From the NCBI RefSeq assembly GCF_900103035.1, contig NZ_FMWO01000071.1, positions 1-49,629 of the forward strand: 49,629 nucleotides of DNA, in the 5' to 3' direction. This DNA comes from Nitrosomonas mobilis. GTDB lineage: Bacteria > Pseudomonadota > Gammaproteobacteria > Burkholderiales > Nitrosomonadaceae. The translations under genes and the position numbers were made by a program. Each line of letters opens with the position of its first letter. The first letter of the stretch is position 1. Positions 18,073-27,743 of this stretch are shown here, in pieces. Below the pieces are notes generated by a model. The model made no database searches, had not been told where the DNA came from, and was given only the letters and a program-made list of their open reading frames with translations.

Positions 18073-19635
18073 TCAACGCTTTGCCAGCGCGCGGAAACGC
18101 CATAGTTCTGTTAGGCGGTAACCCGAATAGCGCCCGAGCAGAATGATGACTGCAAGTACTACCAGTAATAGTTCCGGAAAAACAAAGAACATATATTGTA
18201 ATTCGTCGATATTCATTACTAGATAGCCCGCGACGGCGACCAGTAAGCTGCCAAATACCTGCTTAAATGCTTCTGCCGGCCCGGCCTCTTCCCAGATCAG
18301 TGACATGCGCTCTATCGTCATTGCCATGATGACCATCGGAAACAGGGCAACCGACAACCCCATTTCCAACCCGAGTTTATGCATGACTACGCTGGTGCCA
18401 GCCATCAGCAATACCACCATGGTAAGCACGGCCGCCAGCCTGGGTACGAGCAGCAGTCTTAATTGCTCGACGTAGGCACGTAGCAACAGGCCGATACCAA
18501 TAATGAGGCTGAAGAGTATGAGGCCCCACAGCAATTCGGTTTCGCGGAATGCCAGCGCAATCAGCACTGGCATGAAGGTACCAAAGGTTTTAATGCCAAC
18601 CAGATTACGCATCAAAACCACCATCAGCGCGCCCAATGGCACCATCAGCAATACCTTGTAAACATTCTGGCTGTGGACGGGCAGAGAGTGCAGGGAAAAT
18701 TCCATCAGATGCAGCCCTTTCTGGGTCGATGTGATTTCTGCAATATCAATTACTTCTCTCAAGGTTTTACCAACTGAGTATTTGATGCTGTATTCTCTGG
18801 CACCCTCAATAACAAAATTTTTGCTACTGTTTAGTTGCCATAACACAAAATTCTCGGGTAATCCTTCCTGGCCATTGCGAATATTGAGTGTTCGCCATCG
18901 GGTACCATCATAGACCTGCAGAAAAGACTCCAGCTCGGAGTACTCTTTGCCTTCTTCCAGACGTAAACCGCGGATAACCTGGGAGGGAATGCGCGCGCCA
19001 GCCAGTATCCAGCCAATATTTTTGGCAAACTCACGTGGTCGATCAATTTGCTGCAGGAGCGTTTTCAGTTCCAGTGTAGGCGAAGTTGAGTTTAATTCCT
19101 CAATGACACGCTGCGAGAAGGAAACGGTATCGGCTGATTGTTGCCGTGCCTTGTCAAGTAATCCTTCAATCACTGGTAGTAGCTTGGGCGGGTATTGCGG
19201 GACAACAGGAAAAGCAGGCGTTGAAGAGGTCGTAGCTGCAGATTTGGAAGTAGATTTGTCGTCACTTGCAGCGCTACTTTCTTTCACCTCGATCAAAGCT
19301 GCCCGGAAGAGCAGCAACTGTTTTCCCTGCGCGCGCCGCTTGGCCCATAACGCCACGCGGCCGTTTTCATCCTGTTCGATCGCCAGTCCATAATTGGCAC
19401 TCATGAAGTCTTCGCTCAGAATGGTAAAGCCAGGAGGATCCAGCGGTAGTGGCAATGTTACCTTTATGGAACTATCCGGTTTCGCGCGAAATGAAACACT
19501 GGCTTCGATGTTCCAGACTAATGCTTGTTCAGAAGCCGTTAACGGCAGACCGATGACCGTAACCTTGTAATAAGCCAACCCCAATCCTGTCACGCATAGT
19601 AATAGTGTGAGCAGTGACAAATGCAGCTTTCTCAT
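18073..19635 (-). CDS. Inactive transglutaminase-like domain fused to a 7-TM membrane domain
   Basis: A 520-residue inner-membrane protein. Residues 7-24 are an N-terminal membrane anchor. About 30-320 is a predicted periplasmic region, with a low-complexity Ser/Ala/Thr linker near 119-142 and a transglutaminase-like fold near 200-255 (AKNIGWILAGARIPSQVIRGL...VYDGTRWRTLN). The positions where active enzymes carry Cys and His are not Cys or His here, so catalysis is not expected. Residues 325-500 form about seven hydrophobic helices. The family is known as 'inactive transglutaminase fused to 7 transmembrane helices'. Its ATG overlaps the upstream protease stop (ATGA), showing coupling. Confidence 0.85.
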   Translation of the reverse strand: MRKLHLSLLTLLLCVTGLGLAYYKVTVIGLPLTASEQALVWNIEASVSFRAKPDSSIKVTLPLPLDPPGFTILSEDFMSANYGLAIEQDENGRVALWAKRRAQGKQLLLFRAALIEVKESSAASDDKSTSKSAATTSSTPAFPVVPQYPPKLLPVIEGLLDKARQQSADTVSFSQRVIEELNSTSPTLELKTLLQQIDRPREFAKNIGWILAGARIPSQVIRGLRLEEGKEYSELESFLQVYDGTRWRTLNIRNGQEGLPENFVLWQLNSSKNFVIEGAREYSIKYSVGKTLREVIDIAEITSTQKGLHLMEFSLHSLPVHSQNVYKVLLMVPLGALMVVLMRNLVGIKTFGTFMPVLIALAFRETELLWGLILFSLIIGIGLLLRAYVEQLRLLLVPRLAAVLTMVVLLMAGTSVVMHKLGLEMGLSVALFPMVIMAMTIERMSLIWEEAGPAEAFKQVFGSLLVAVAGYLVMNIDELQYMFFVFPELLLVVLAVIILLGRYSGYRLTELWRFRALAKR

Positions 19636-20246
19636 TCAGCTGTTCCAGCATTGGACGAATTATTTCTATTCGCTTTCTTTTTCTTCTTCTTTTTCTCGTG
19701 CCCACAGTCAGCTTTGCTCAGCAAGATTCGCGAAGAGTCAACCAGTGCACGTGTTGCTAGTACTTTGCGTCCAAGTAAAACAGGGTAATTCAGTGCGCGA
19801 CGATCGATCAGATTGAATTCAACTGTTCTGACTTCATCGGCCAGACAAATATCCATGTTGATAACCGGGCGCTCCTGCAAGAGACCTGTATGCTGCTTTA
19901 TTTTTCCAGTGCGAATCACCGGACGCTCAATCTGTATGGAGCGTTCTTTGCCAGCCGTGCTGAAATCAAACATGAATCTGACCCATTGCCTGCCATTCTT
20001 TTTGAGCAGTTCAATATCATATGCGCTGATCGACGCAGTATTGGAGCCAGTATCCAGTCTCGCTCGTGTTTTCACGCCCCAAGGCTCAATGCGAACGTAT
20101 TCAACCCAGCCCAGAACCGGCGGTGATGCCGTTGTATTGGAAGCCTGTCCGGCAATTGCTAAGCCACTAGAAAAGATAAAGACCAGGAATAATCCTGACA
20201 GCTTGACCAACAAACTCATCCATCGGGTGAAAAAACAACTCAACAT
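19632..20246 (-). CDS. Retropepsin-like 'ATP-dependent zinc protease' family protein
   Basis: A 204-residue protein with an N-terminal hydrophobic segment (about 10-33, ending AIAGQ) that probably exports or anchors it. The core has WVEYVRIEPWGVKTRARLDTGSNTAS; Asp65-Thr66-Gly67 matches the aspartic-protease DTG loop. LLGRKVL at the end of the domain is also family-typical. Despite the family name, no zinc motif is visible. The C-terminus is a lysine run followed by NRNNSSNAGTAE. Start 20246 or the second Met at 20219 are both possible. It is first in the operon with the 7-TM protein and the ATP-grasp ligase. Confidence 0.8.
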   Translation of the reverse strand: MLSCFFTRWMSLLVKLSGLFLVFIFSSGLAIAGQASNTTASPPVLGWVEYVRIEPWGVKTRARLDTGSNTASISAYDIELLKKNGRQWVRFMFDFSTAGKERSIQIERPVIRTGKIKQHTGLLQERPVINMDICLADEVRTVEFNLIDRRALNYPVLLGRKVLATRALVDSSRILLSKADCGHEKKKKKKKANRNNSSNAGTAE

Positions 20247-20308
20247 AGCATCCCCAAATTTTGAATGTAATCCCGTCTGATCGACGCGTAGATATAAAAA
20301 TTCCGTTG

Positions 20309-20379
20309 AGCGGGTGAAGGGAATCGAACCCTCGTCTTAAGCTTGGGAAGCTTCTGCTCTACCATTGAGCTACACCCGC
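20309..20379 (-). tRNA. tRNA-Gly (anticodon CCC)
   Basis: The minus strand folds as a 71-nt cloverleaf: acceptor GCGGGTG/CACCCGC, D-arm GCTC..GAGC, anticodon loop TTCCCAA (anticodon CCC), and T-arm AGGG-TTCGATT-CCCT. It closely resembles E. coli glyU. Discriminator T is at 20309 and CCA is not encoded. The outermost anticodon-stem pair (27-43) is a G-A mismatch. Confidence 0.93.
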
Positions 20380-20435
20380 ATGTTAGAATACTAATCTTAA
20401 CATTTGAAACATGGCGCTTAAATACTTTTTAGATT

Positions 20436-20636
20436 ATGCAACTTGTCATTAATGGCCAGTCCCAGTGTTTTGATAATGTGAACAGCGTTCTGCAACTACT
20501 CGAATCACTGTCGTTGCAGGACAAACGCATTGCTGTCGAATGCAATGGTGAAATCATTCCTCGTAGCACGTTCCCTAGTCATCTACTGACTGATGGCGAC
20601 CAACTGGAAATTATTGTTGCGGTTGGTGGCGGTTGA
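20436..20636 (+). CDS. thiS: Sulfur carrier protein ThiS
   Basis: A 66-residue ubiquitin-like protein ending in the required Gly-Gly (IIVAVGGG). ThiF adenylates the C-terminus, which is then thiocarboxylated to donate sulfur for thiazole synthesis. Its length and the VECNGEIIPRS segment fit the family. No thiamine-pyrophosphate riboswitch is visible upstream. thiG follows 73 bases downstream. Confidence 0.93.
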   Translation: MQLVINGQSQCFDNVNSVLQLLESLSLQDKRIAVECNGEIIPRSTFPSHLLTDGDQLEIIVAVGGG

Positions 20637-20709
20637 TTTGTCTCCTAGATTTGCCGAAAGTTAATTCGGTTGTATTGCTATCTATTCATGCAAGCAAAAC
20701 TGATTTTTT

Positions 20710-21525
20710 ATGATCGATATGGACGATTTGCTGAGTATTGCCGGCAAAAGCTATCATTCCCGCCTGCTGGTGGGTACCGGAAAATACCGGGATTTTGCTG
20801 AAACGCGGGCGGCAGTCGAAGTCAGCGGTGCACAAATTGTTACAGTTGCCATTCGGCGCACCAATATTGGTCAGCATCCAAATGAGCCCAATCTGCTGGA
20901 TGTACTCCCACCGGAGAAATTTACCCTGCTTCCTAATACCGCTGGCTGCTATACCGCCATGGACGCAGTTCGCACATTACGTCTGGCGCGCGAGCTGCTT
21001 GATGGGCATTCGCTGGTGAAGCTTGAAGTACTGGGCGATCAACAAACCCTGTTTCCAGACGTGGTAGCCACGCTGGAAGCAGCAAAATTGCTCGTCAAGG
21101 AAGACTTTCAGGTAATGGTTTATACTTCGGATGATCCGATTGTCGCTAGACAACTGGAAGATATTGGCTGTGTCGCCATCATGCCGCTCGCGTCATTGAT
21201 TGGCTCGGGAATGGGGATTCTTAACCCGTGGAATTTACAGATCATCATTGAAAATGCACACGTACCAGTTTTGGTTGATGCTGGTGTTGGAACAGCATCG
21301 GATGCCACGATTGCGATGGAACTCGGTTGCGATGGCGTTCTGATGAATTCGGCAATTGCAGGCGCACGCAATCCGACACTGATGGCACAAGCCATGCGCA
21401 AGGCGGTAGAAGCTGGACGCGAGGCATATCTGGCCGGGCGCATGCCTAGAAAAACTTACCAGGCAAGCCCGAGCTCCCCAACAGAAGGTATGTTGGACAC
21501 ACTTGAAATTCCTATTATTAAATAG
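20710..21525 (+). CDS. thiG: Thiazole synthase
   Basis: A 271-residue TIM-barrel enzyme that joins deoxyxylulose phosphate, dehydroglycine and ThiS-thiocarboxylate sulfur into the thiamine thiazole. The Schiff-base lysine is Lys104 in LVKLEVLGD. Family blocks [19 protein letters not shown] and [11 protein letters not shown] are present. Starts at 20710 or 20719 are possible. It pairs with thiS; the other thi genes are elsewhere. Confidence 0.95.
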   Translation: MIDMDDLLSIAGKSYHSRLLVGTGKYRDFAETRAAVEVSGAQIVTVAIRRTNIGQHPNEPNLLDVLPPEKFTLLPNTAGCYTAMDAVRTLRLARELLDGHSLVKLEVLGDQQTLFPDVVATLEAAKLLVKEDFQVMVYTSDDPIVARQLEDIGCVAIMPLASLIGSGMGILNPWNLQIIIENAHVPVLVDAGVGTASDATIAMELGCDGVLMNSAIAGARNPTLMAQAMRKAVEAGREAYLAGRMPRKTYQASPSSPTEGMLDTLEIPIIK

Positions 21526-21533
21526 AAAATTTA

Positions 21534-22454
21534 ATGAAAAGCAAACATTTTCTGCAATTCAACGACTTCAGTCGTGCCGAATTCGAATATATTTTCGAGC
21601 GTACTCGCTGGATTAAAAATGAATTCAAGCAGTATCGCCGCTATTGGCCACTCACGGATCGCACGCTCGCAATGCTTTTCGACAAGCAGTCGACCCGTAC
21701 CCGGTTGTCATTCGAAGCCGGTATGCATCAGCTCGGTGGCAGCGCTATTTATCTCTCCACCCGCGATACTCAGCTTGGTCGCGGGGAGCCGGTAGAAGAT
21801 GCAGCGCGGGTGGTGTCGCGCATGGTGGATATCATCACCATCCGTACCTATGAGCATTCCATCGTTGAGCGTTTTGCACAACATTCGCGTGTGCCCGTCA
21901 TAAATGGCTTGACTGATGAATACCACCCCTGCCAGATTCTGGCCGATATTTTTACCTTCATGGAGCATCGTGGCAGTATTTCTGGCAAAACGGTAGCGTG
22001 GATCGGAGATTCCAACAATGTGTGCAATACTTGGCTGCAGGCAGCGGAGGTTTTCGATTTTAACGTTCACGTAGCAACGCCGCCTGGTTACGAAGTGGAA
22101 CCCGAACGCGCGGGGCTTTATGGAACGGATCATTATGAGCAGTTCGCCTCACCGCTGGAGGCGACTCAGGATGCAGATCTGGTGACAACCGATGTTTGGA
22201 CCAGTATGGGATTTGAAGATGAAACGGATTTGCGTAAAGCCGATTTTGCCGATTTTTGTGTGGATGCCGAAATGATGGAGATTGCCAGGAAGGATGCGCT
22301 CTTCATGCATTGTCTGCCGGCACACCGTGGCGAAGAAGTCGAAGCCGATGTAATTGACGGTCCACAATCGGTGGTATGGGATGAAGCGGAGAACCGCCTG
22401 CATACGCAGAAGGCGTTGATGGAGTATTTGTTGCTTGGTAATCTGAGCGGTTAA
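21534..22454 (+). CDS. argF: Ornithine carbamoyltransferase (anabolic)
   Basis: A 306-residue enzyme converting ornithine and carbamoyl phosphate to citrulline. The carbamoyl-phosphate loop is Ser53-Thr-Arg-Thr-Arg57, and the ornithine-binding [10 protein letters not shown] is at 259-268. [12 protein letters not shown] is also diagnostic, seen here as [13 protein letters not shown]. It directly precedes argG by 31 bases and follows thiG by 8 bases, so thiG-argF-argG may be co-transcribed. Confidence 0.96.
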   Translation: MKSKHFLQFNDFSRAEFEYIFERTRWIKNEFKQYRRYWPLTDRTLAMLFDKQSTRTRLSFEAGMHQLGGSAIYLSTRDTQLGRGEPVEDAARVVSRMVDIITIRTYEHSIVERFAQHSRVPVINGLTDEYHPCQILADIFTFMEHRGSISGKTVAWIGDSNNVCNTWLQAAEVFDFNVHVATPPGYEVEPERAGLYGTDHYEQFASPLEATQDADLVTTDVWTSMGFEDETDLRKADFADFCVDAEMMEIARKDALFMHCLPAHRGEEVEADVIDGPQSVVWDEAENRLHTQKALMEYLLLGNLSG

Positions 22455-22485
22455 GAAAATTAACAATAAATTGAAGGGCGAGATC

Positions 22486-23709
22486 TTGGAAAAAATCAAA
22501 AAAGCAGTACTGGCCTTTTCTGGTGGGTTAGATACGTCTGTCATTCTAAAATGGCTGCAGGATGCCTATCAATGCGAAGTGGTCACCTTCACGGCAGATA
22601 TTGGCCAGGGTGAGGAGATCGAGCCTGCACGAGCAAAAGCACGGCAATTCGGAGTAAAAGAAATCTTCATCGAGGATTTGCGGGAAACTTTTGTCAGGGA
22701 CTATGTGTTTCCCATGTTCCGTGCCAATACTATCTACGAAGGAGAGTATTTGCTCGGTACCAGTATTGCGAGACCATTGATCGCTAAACGGCAGATCGAG
22801 ATCGCAAGGGAGACTGGTGCGGATGCAGTATCACACGGGGCAACCGGCAAGGGAAATGACCAGGTGCGTTTCGAGCTTGGCTATTATGCGTTACAGCCGG
22901 ATATTCATGTCATTGCGCCGTGGCGCGAATGGGATCTAACCTCCCGGGAAAAGTTGCTTGCTTATGCGGAGAAACAGGGTATTCCGATTGAAATGAAGCA
23001 TCACACCGGCTCACCGTACAGTATGGATGCGAATCTGCTGCATATTTCCTATGAAGGTCGCGCGCTGGAAGATCCGGCAGAAGCGCCGGAAGAAAGCATG
23101 TGGCGCTGGACGAAATCTATCGAGACAGCAGCTGACATCCCAGAAAATATTGAGCTCGAATATGAGCGCGGTGATATCGTTGCTTTGAATGGTAAGCGTT
23201 TATCGCCCGCAGAAACACTTGCCCGGTTAAACCAGATTGGCAGCCGGCATGGTATCGGCAGGCTAGATCTGGTCGAAAACCGTTATGTTGGCATGAAGTC
23301 ACGAGGTTGCTATGAAACGCCTGGGGGTACAATCATGCTGCGCGCGCATCGTGCAATCGAATCCATTACACTGGATCGCGAGGTGGCGCATCTGAAAGAT
23401 GATCTGATGCCGCGCTATGCTGCGTTGATCTATAACGGCTACTGGTGGAGCCCTGAGCGTAAGCTTTTGCAAACGCTGATCGATGAGTCACAGGTAAGTG
23501 TTAATGGCTGGGTGCGGCTCAAGCTTTTCAAGGGTAATATCATCGTGATCGGGCGCGACTCAAAAACGGATTCCCTGTTTGATTCGGATATCGCGACGTT
23601 CGAGGACGATGAAGGAGCCTACAATCAGGCCGATGCTGCCGGATTTATTAAGCTGAACGCGCTCAGGTTGCGCATTGCGAAAAAACGACTGGACAGGAAA
23701 TCCGGGTAA
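22486..23709 (+). CDS. argG: Argininosuccinate synthase
   Basis: A 407-residue enzyme that ligates citrulline and aspartate with ATP. The PP-loop [12 protein letters not shown] lies near the N-terminus, and [19 protein letters not shown] and [15 protein letters not shown] are family blocks. I place the start at TTG 22486 ([14 protein letters not shown]), with AAGGGCGAG just upstream. An upstream TTG at 22471 would add five residues. It is next after argF in the arginine pathway. Confidence 0.95.
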   Translation: MEKIKKAVLAFSGGLDTSVILKWLQDAYQCEVVTFTADIGQGEEIEPARAKARQFGVKEIFIEDLRETFVRDYVFPMFRANTIYEGEYLLGTSIARPLIAKRQIEIARETGADAVSHGATGKGNDQVRFELGYYALQPDIHVIAPWREWDLTSREKLLAYAEKQGIPIEMKHHTGSPYSMDANLLHISYEGRALEDPAEAPEESMWRWTKSIETAADIPENIELEYERGDIVALNGKRLSPAETLARLNQIGSRHGIGRLDLVENRYVGMKSRGCYETPGGTIMLRAHRAIESITLDREVAHLKDDLMPRYAALIYNGYWWSPERKLLQTLIDESQVSVNGWVRLKLFKGNIIVIGRDSKTDSLFDSDIATFEDDEGAYNQADAAGFIKLNALRLRIAKKRLDRKSG

Positions 23710-23750
23710 ATCGCATCAATCGAATCTTTTAATCAAACGCAGGAGCAGAT

Positions 23751-24236
23751 ATGCCTTCATTTGATATTGTCTCGGAAGTTGATAAACAGGAAATCCGCAA
23801 CGCGGTCGATCAGGTCAACAAGGAGGTCAGCACTCGTTTTGACTTCAAGGGATCGGACGCACGGGTCGAGCAGACTGAGTATGAGTTATATGTCTATGCG
23901 GATGATGAGTTCAAGCTCTCGCAGGTTGTGGACATCCTGGTCGCCAAATTCACCAAGCGCGAGATCGATGTGCGCTGCATCGAGCATGGAGATGTCGAGA
24001 AAATCAGTGGTAACAAGGTGCGGCGTAAAACCATGATTAAAACGGGGGTGGAAAGCGATCTGGCAAAAAAAATCATCAGGCTTATCAAGGACAGCAAGCT
24101 CAAAGTTCAAGCCAGCATTCAGGGCGAAGTGGTGCGTGTAACCGGCGCCAAGCGCGACCTGTTGCAGGAAGCCATCCAGTTGGTTAAAACCAGCGTTACT
24201 GAACAGCCATTACAGTTTCGTAATTTTCGCGACTGA
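23751..24236 (+). CDS. YajQ-family nucleotide-binding protein
   Basis: A 161-residue two-domain protein beginning [21 protein letters not shown], the invariant YajQ start, with [13 protein letters not shown] and [20 protein letters not shown]. Some members bind cyclic di-GMP or other nucleotides; the ligand here is not known. A clear ribosome site (AGGAG) precedes it. It converges on the dehydrogenase gene with six bases between stops and no evident terminator. Confidence 0.92.
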   Translation: MPSFDIVSEVDKQEIRNAVDQVNKEVSTRFDFKGSDARVEQTEYELYVYADDEFKLSQVVDILVAKFTKREIDVRCIEHGDVEKISGNKVRRKTMIKTGVESDLAKKIIRLIKDSKLKVQASIQGEVVRVTGAKRDLLQEAIQLVKTSVTEQPLQFRNFRD

Positions 24237-24242
24237 TCTGCG

Positions 24243-25235
24243 TTAATTTCGACAAACTCCGTCTTTCAGCGCATCGGTAATCTGATTAAAATCCCGAGCA
24301 TGTTGGAAGTTGTCGATGTTTTCTGCGACAAGCTCAAGTACGCGCTGCCTGGCAGACCGACTTGCCCATGCGATATGAGGCGTGATGATCAGATTCGAAT
24401 GAGGGTAAACCAGCAGAGGATGATCGGCTTCAGGTGGTTCCCTCTGCAGCACATCGATTGCTGCACCGGCAATTTGCGCGCTCTGTAAACTCTGCAGCAA
24501 CGCCGTTTCATCGACAAGACCGCCGCGCGCGGTATTAATGAGATAGGCAGAAGGCCGCATTAACTCAAACTCCCTTTCTCCGACCAGATTGGCTGTTTCA
24601 GGAAATAACGGGCAATGCAGACTGATAAAATCCGCTTGCGCCAGCACCTCTTCGAATGCTGTTCTGCCCGCCCGAACAGATGCGGCAGCCACACCCTTAT
24701 GTTCTGCAATCAGCACTCGCATACCAAATACTTCTGCCACACGCGCAACCGCGCGTCCAAGTTCCCCGTAACCAATGATGCCTAGCGTTCTGCCGGTTAA
24801 CTCTTCAATAGAATAGTCGAGTGGGCAGAAAAATCGGCTTGCCTGCCAACCACCACTTTTGACCAGATGCTGATAATCAACAAAATTTGTCGTCAGCGTC
24901 AGCATCAGCATAAAAACATGCTGCGTGACTGACTGTGTGGCATAGCCACGCACGTTGCATACCGCGATATCCCGTTCGGCAGCAGCAACAAGATCGATAT
25001 TGTTGTAACCGGTCGCCGATATGCAGATCAGCTTGAGCTTGTTCGCTGCGAAAATGGCATCGCGCCCAAGTACGGTCTTGTTAGTGACAATGATTTCCGC
25101 GTCCCACATTCGTTCGGCTAGTTGAGTGGAATCAGTATCACCATGAAAAATCCAGGGGGACGTTACCGCTTCGAGTGCTGAACGATCGATGTCACCTCTG
25201 GTGACCGAGTCAAAATCGAGAAAAACCGAGCGCAT
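24243..25235 (-). CDS. D-isomer-specific 2-hydroxyacid dehydrogenase
   Basis: A 330-residue NAD-dependent dehydrogenase of the glycerate/phosphoglycerate dehydrogenase type. The NAD-binding loop is GIIGYGELGRAVA. The catalytic triad positions are visible as Arg in NTARGGLVDE, Glu in QREPPEADHP and His in ITPHIAWAS. The substrate is uncertain; hydroxypyruvate reductase/glycerate dehydrogenase is the closest guess. I chose ATG 25235 (MRSVFLDFDSV) because the 13 codons upstream look non-coding. Confidence 0.85.
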   Translation of the reverse strand: MRSVFLDFDSVTRGDIDRSALEAVTSPWIFHGDTDSTQLAERMWDAEIIVTNKTVLGRDAIFAANKLKLICISATGYNNIDLVAAAERDIAVCNVRGYATQSVTQHVFMLMLTLTTNFVDYQHLVKSGGWQASRFFCPLDYSIEELTGRTLGIIGYGELGRAVARVAEVFGMRVLIAEHKGVAAASVRAGRTAFEEVLAQADFISLHCPLFPETANLVGEREFELMRPSAYLINTARGGLVDETALLQSLQSAQIAGAAIDVLQREPPEADHPLLVYPHSNLIITPHIAWASRSARQRVLELVAENIDNFQHARDFNQITDALKDGVCRN

Positions 25236-25292
25236 AGGTAATTCCAGTAGAAGAATAAAATCGGAGTAAAACAAGTATGGTTGGTATGGGCA

Positions 25293-25583
25293 TTATTCTC
25301 CGAGCAGGCTTTCAGGGTCACAATTGGTTTGCTTGATGCGAACCAGTTTGTGACGGGAGTGCTCACCACTTACCAGTATGACGTGCTTAAGCGGTACAGT
25401 GAAACGTTCGGCCAGGAGTTTCGTTAGTATCAAGTTTGCTTTACCCTCAATCGGTGGCGCAGCCAGTTTGATTTTTAGCGCATCGCCGTACAAGCCAACG
25501 ACTTCAGTTTTTTTGGCACCAGGTTGTACATGCAGTTGCAAAATCAGATCACCAGCGGAATCAAAACGGTGCCAGCTAATCAA
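25293..25583 (-). CDS. DUF167 (YggU) family protein
   Basis: A 96-residue protein with the signature LQLHVQPGAKKTEVVGLYGDALKIKLAAPPIEGKANL split by family-typical spacing. The function of the family is unknown. The ATG overlaps the stop of the YggT gene (25580-25583), so the two are translationally coupled, as in many proteobacteria where they follow proC. Confidence 0.9.
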   Translation of the reverse strand: MISWHRFDSAGDLILQLHVQPGAKKTEVVGLYGDALKIKLAAPPIEGKANLILTKLLAERFTVPLKHVILVSGEHSRHKLVRIKQTNCDPESLLGE

Positions 25584-26137
25584 AACCAGGATGCGATTTG
25601 GTATTGCAGATTGCCAACGAACATCAACAGCACCTGTAACAGCAGCAGTGCAAACAAAGGTGATAAATCAACATTAGCAATCGGCGGAATCACTCGCCTG
25701 AACATACCGAGCAACGGCTGGGTGAAGTTTTCCAGCAGCGGCATTAATGGGCTCTGCGGGTTTACCCATGATAAGACTGCCTGCACGATGATAGAGACGA
25801 GCAGAATCATCAGCGTCAATCTGGCGATTGCCACGAGTGCTAATAAAGCTAGGCCGAGCAGGCTGCCCATGCCCAGTCCCTGTAAAAAACTCAATCCGGC
25901 GAGAAGAATGAACTGAAAAAACCAGGCCAGGATGAAAGTGGAAAGATCCATACCGCGCCAACCCGGGATCCAGCGGCGCGCAGGACGGACGATGAAATCG
26001 GTAACGGTGACGATGAATCGTGATACCGGGTGATAATGCGGTACGCGCAACCACTGCATGTAAAACCGCAATAGCAAGGCCAGTGAAAACAGACCTAGCA
26101 GATTATCAAGCAAAAACATCAGGATTTGATTGGGCAT
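25580..26137 (-). CDS. YggT-family integral membrane protein
   Basis: A 185-residue protein made of two YggT repeats. Each has a hydrophobic helix, then a VSRFIV-type or LLENFTQPLL-type segment near the membrane surface, for example HPVSRFIVTVTDFIVRPARR and MPLLENFTQPLLGMFRRVIPP. It has four to five predicted helices. YggT proteins are linked with cation/osmotic tolerance and, in plastids, haem attachment; the role here is unknown. It follows proC by 41 bases. Confidence 0.88.
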   Translation of the reverse strand: MPNQILMFLLDNLLGLFSLALLLRFYMQWLRVPHYHPVSRFIVTVTDFIVRPARRWIPGWRGMDLSTFILAWFFQFILLAGLSFLQGLGMGSLLGLALLALVAIARLTLMILLVSIIVQAVLSWVNPQSPLMPLLENFTQPLLGMFRRVIPPIANVDLSPLFALLLLQVLLMFVGNLQYQIASWF

Positions 26138-26178
26138 GGTTATTCCAGAATGGTTAAGTCAGAAGTTGGTTGCACGCA

Positions 26179-26991
26179 TCAAGACTGGCTTAAAATATGG
26201 CCAATTTCCTGTGAACGCCTGTGCGCGGCTTTGATGGCATCTATTAATGCGTGTTTGACATTGTCCTGCTCCAGACTGAGGATCGCCTGTTCGGTGGTGC
26301 CGCCGGGCGAGGTAACGCGGGTACGTAAGGTACTGAAAGATTCATGACTGTCTGCGGCCAACAAGGACGCACCGATAAAGGTTTCCAGCGAGAGCTGTCT
26401 TGCAGTTTCAGCAGACAGCCCCAGTTCTGTTCCTGCTTGTTGCATAGCTTCCAGCAGATAAAAAACGTAGGCCGGGCCGCTGCCTGACATGGCAGTAACG
26501 GCATCCAGCTGGATTTCATCATCACACCAGATCACGGAGCCTACCGCACCGAGAATATCGGTTGCTTGTTTTTTTTGTGAGGCATTCACCCCAGGCAGTG
26601 CATACAAGCCGGTGACGCCCTTTCCGATCAGGCAAGGGGTGTTAGGCATGGCGCGTATGATGTATGACTGGTTATCCAGCCAGGCACTCAAATCCGTTGC
26701 ACGAATACCGGCCGCGATTGAAATGACCAGTTTGTTGTGTAACAGCGTGGCATTTTCAGTTACTACAACCCGCAGTTGCTGGGGTTTAACCGCTAGCACG
26801 TAAATGTCACTATTTACACTTGAATCGGCCACAGTGGCGCTGATGTTGATACCAAATTGGTGTTGAAGCTGTGTGCGCCGGTCTGTATTAATTTCGGCTA
26901 CAGCCAAAGTTTCAGGAGAATTTCCTTGCTGCAGTAAACCGCCAATTATGGCGGCTGCCATGTTGCCGCCGCCGATAAAGGTGATATTCAT
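26179..26991 (-). CDS. proC: Pyrroline-5-carboxylate reductase
   Basis: A 270-residue NAD(P)H enzyme for the last step of proline synthesis. The Rossmann loop ITFIGGGNMAAAIIGGL is at the N-terminus, and the C-terminal catalytic/dimer domain has DAVTAMSGSGPAYVF and LRTRVTSPGGTTEQAI. It lies upstream of yggT/yggU on the same strand; yggS, often paired, is absent. Confidence 0.95.
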   Translation of the reverse strand: MNITFIGGGNMAAAIIGGLLQQGNSPETLAVAEINTDRRTQLQHQFGINISATVADSSVNSDIYVLAVKPQQLRVVVTENATLLHNKLVISIAAGIRATDLSAWLDNQSYIIRAMPNTPCLIGKGVTGLYALPGVNASQKKQATDILGAVGSVIWCDDEIQLDAVTAMSGSGPAYVFYLLEAMQQAGTELGLSAETARQLSLETFIGASLLAADSHESFSTLRTRVTSPGGTTEQAILSLEQDNVKHALIDAIKAAHRRSQEIGHILSQS

Positions 26992-27046
26992 AGGAGAATA
27001 AAAAATTTATGGTATGGGATGCCAAACATCATTTCAGATTGATTGG

Positions 27047-27262
27047 TTATTTTCGGAACAGGTTGATAATCACGGACAACACAATACTGACTACTATCAT
27101 CGACGTAATCGGAATAAATACCTTACTGCGTTCGGTTTCGATACGGATATCGCCAGGCAACTTGCCAAACCAGTTCAGCAGCCATGGAGCAAAATGCAGT
27201 ACGAATCCTAACGTCACTATTGTCGCGCCAGCGAGCATTAGCCATTTCCCGGGCTGTTCCAC
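27047..27262 (-). CDS. DUF2905 family small membrane protein
   Basis: A 71-residue protein with two predicted helices (about 7-28 and 48-67) separated by the conserved WFGKLPGDIRIETERSKVFIP hairpin. The function is unknown. It follows the DUF5658 gene by 10 bases and precedes proC by 55 bases on the same strand. Confidence 0.85.
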   Translation of the reverse strand: MEQPGKWLMLAGATIVTLGFVLHFAPWLLNWFGKLPGDIRIETERSKVFIPITSMIVVSIVLSVIINLFRK

Positions 27263-27272
27263 AATTTCTCGC

Positions 27273-27743
27273 TTAATACGACGGGATTATAAAATTGAGC
27301 AGAGCCAATTCATAACCTACCAGACACAGATAACCGGTCAATATTGTGTATAGCAGATATTTGCAACGCAATCTGGCCATAATCCTAGATTCATGGTGAA
27401 TAACCAGAAAAATGGCTGCGAGGGAAGTCAGCGCCATCTTGAACATCACGAATTTATGGGTATTGCCTTCTATCAACACCGCCATGAACTCATTGAGCTC
27501 CACTCCGCCGCGAGCCAGAATATTAAGTGTCAGGAAGGCGTCGGTCGCACTTAACAGCACAATTGCCAGACAACAGAAACCAATGTGCCAGGCATAGTTA
27601 TCAACATATACAGCATCCGCTCCGGCACGCCGCACGCTGCTACGTCTGCCATTCTTGATTCCGAGCTGATAAGGGCAAAAGAGAGCGATTGGTGATCGTC
27701 TTTCCAGTGCACGTCGATCGCTGACCCCTATATTGTTCATCAT
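27273..27743 (-). CDS. DUF5658-like membrane protein
   Basis: A 156-residue protein with an Arg-rich cytosolic N-terminus (DRRALERRSP, GRRSSVRRAGAD) and three predicted helices. The pattern YVDNYAWHIGF, LLSATDAFLTLNIL and GVELNEFMAVLI fits DUF5658 proteins. The function is unknown. It is first of a pair with DUF2905. Confidence 0.65.
   Translation of the reverse strand: MMNNIGVSDRRALERRSPIALFCPYQLGIKNGRRSSVRRAGADAVYVDNYAWHIGFCCLAIVLLSATDAFLTLNILARGGVELNEFMAVLIEGNTHKFVMFKMALTSLAAIFLVIHHESRIMARLRCKYLLYTILTGYLCLVGYELALLNFIIPSY

Noticed and set aside
20380..20435. Thiamine riboswitch upstream of thiS
   Set aside because: Only 56 bases separate the tRNA from thiS and the conserved thi-box sequence is not present.
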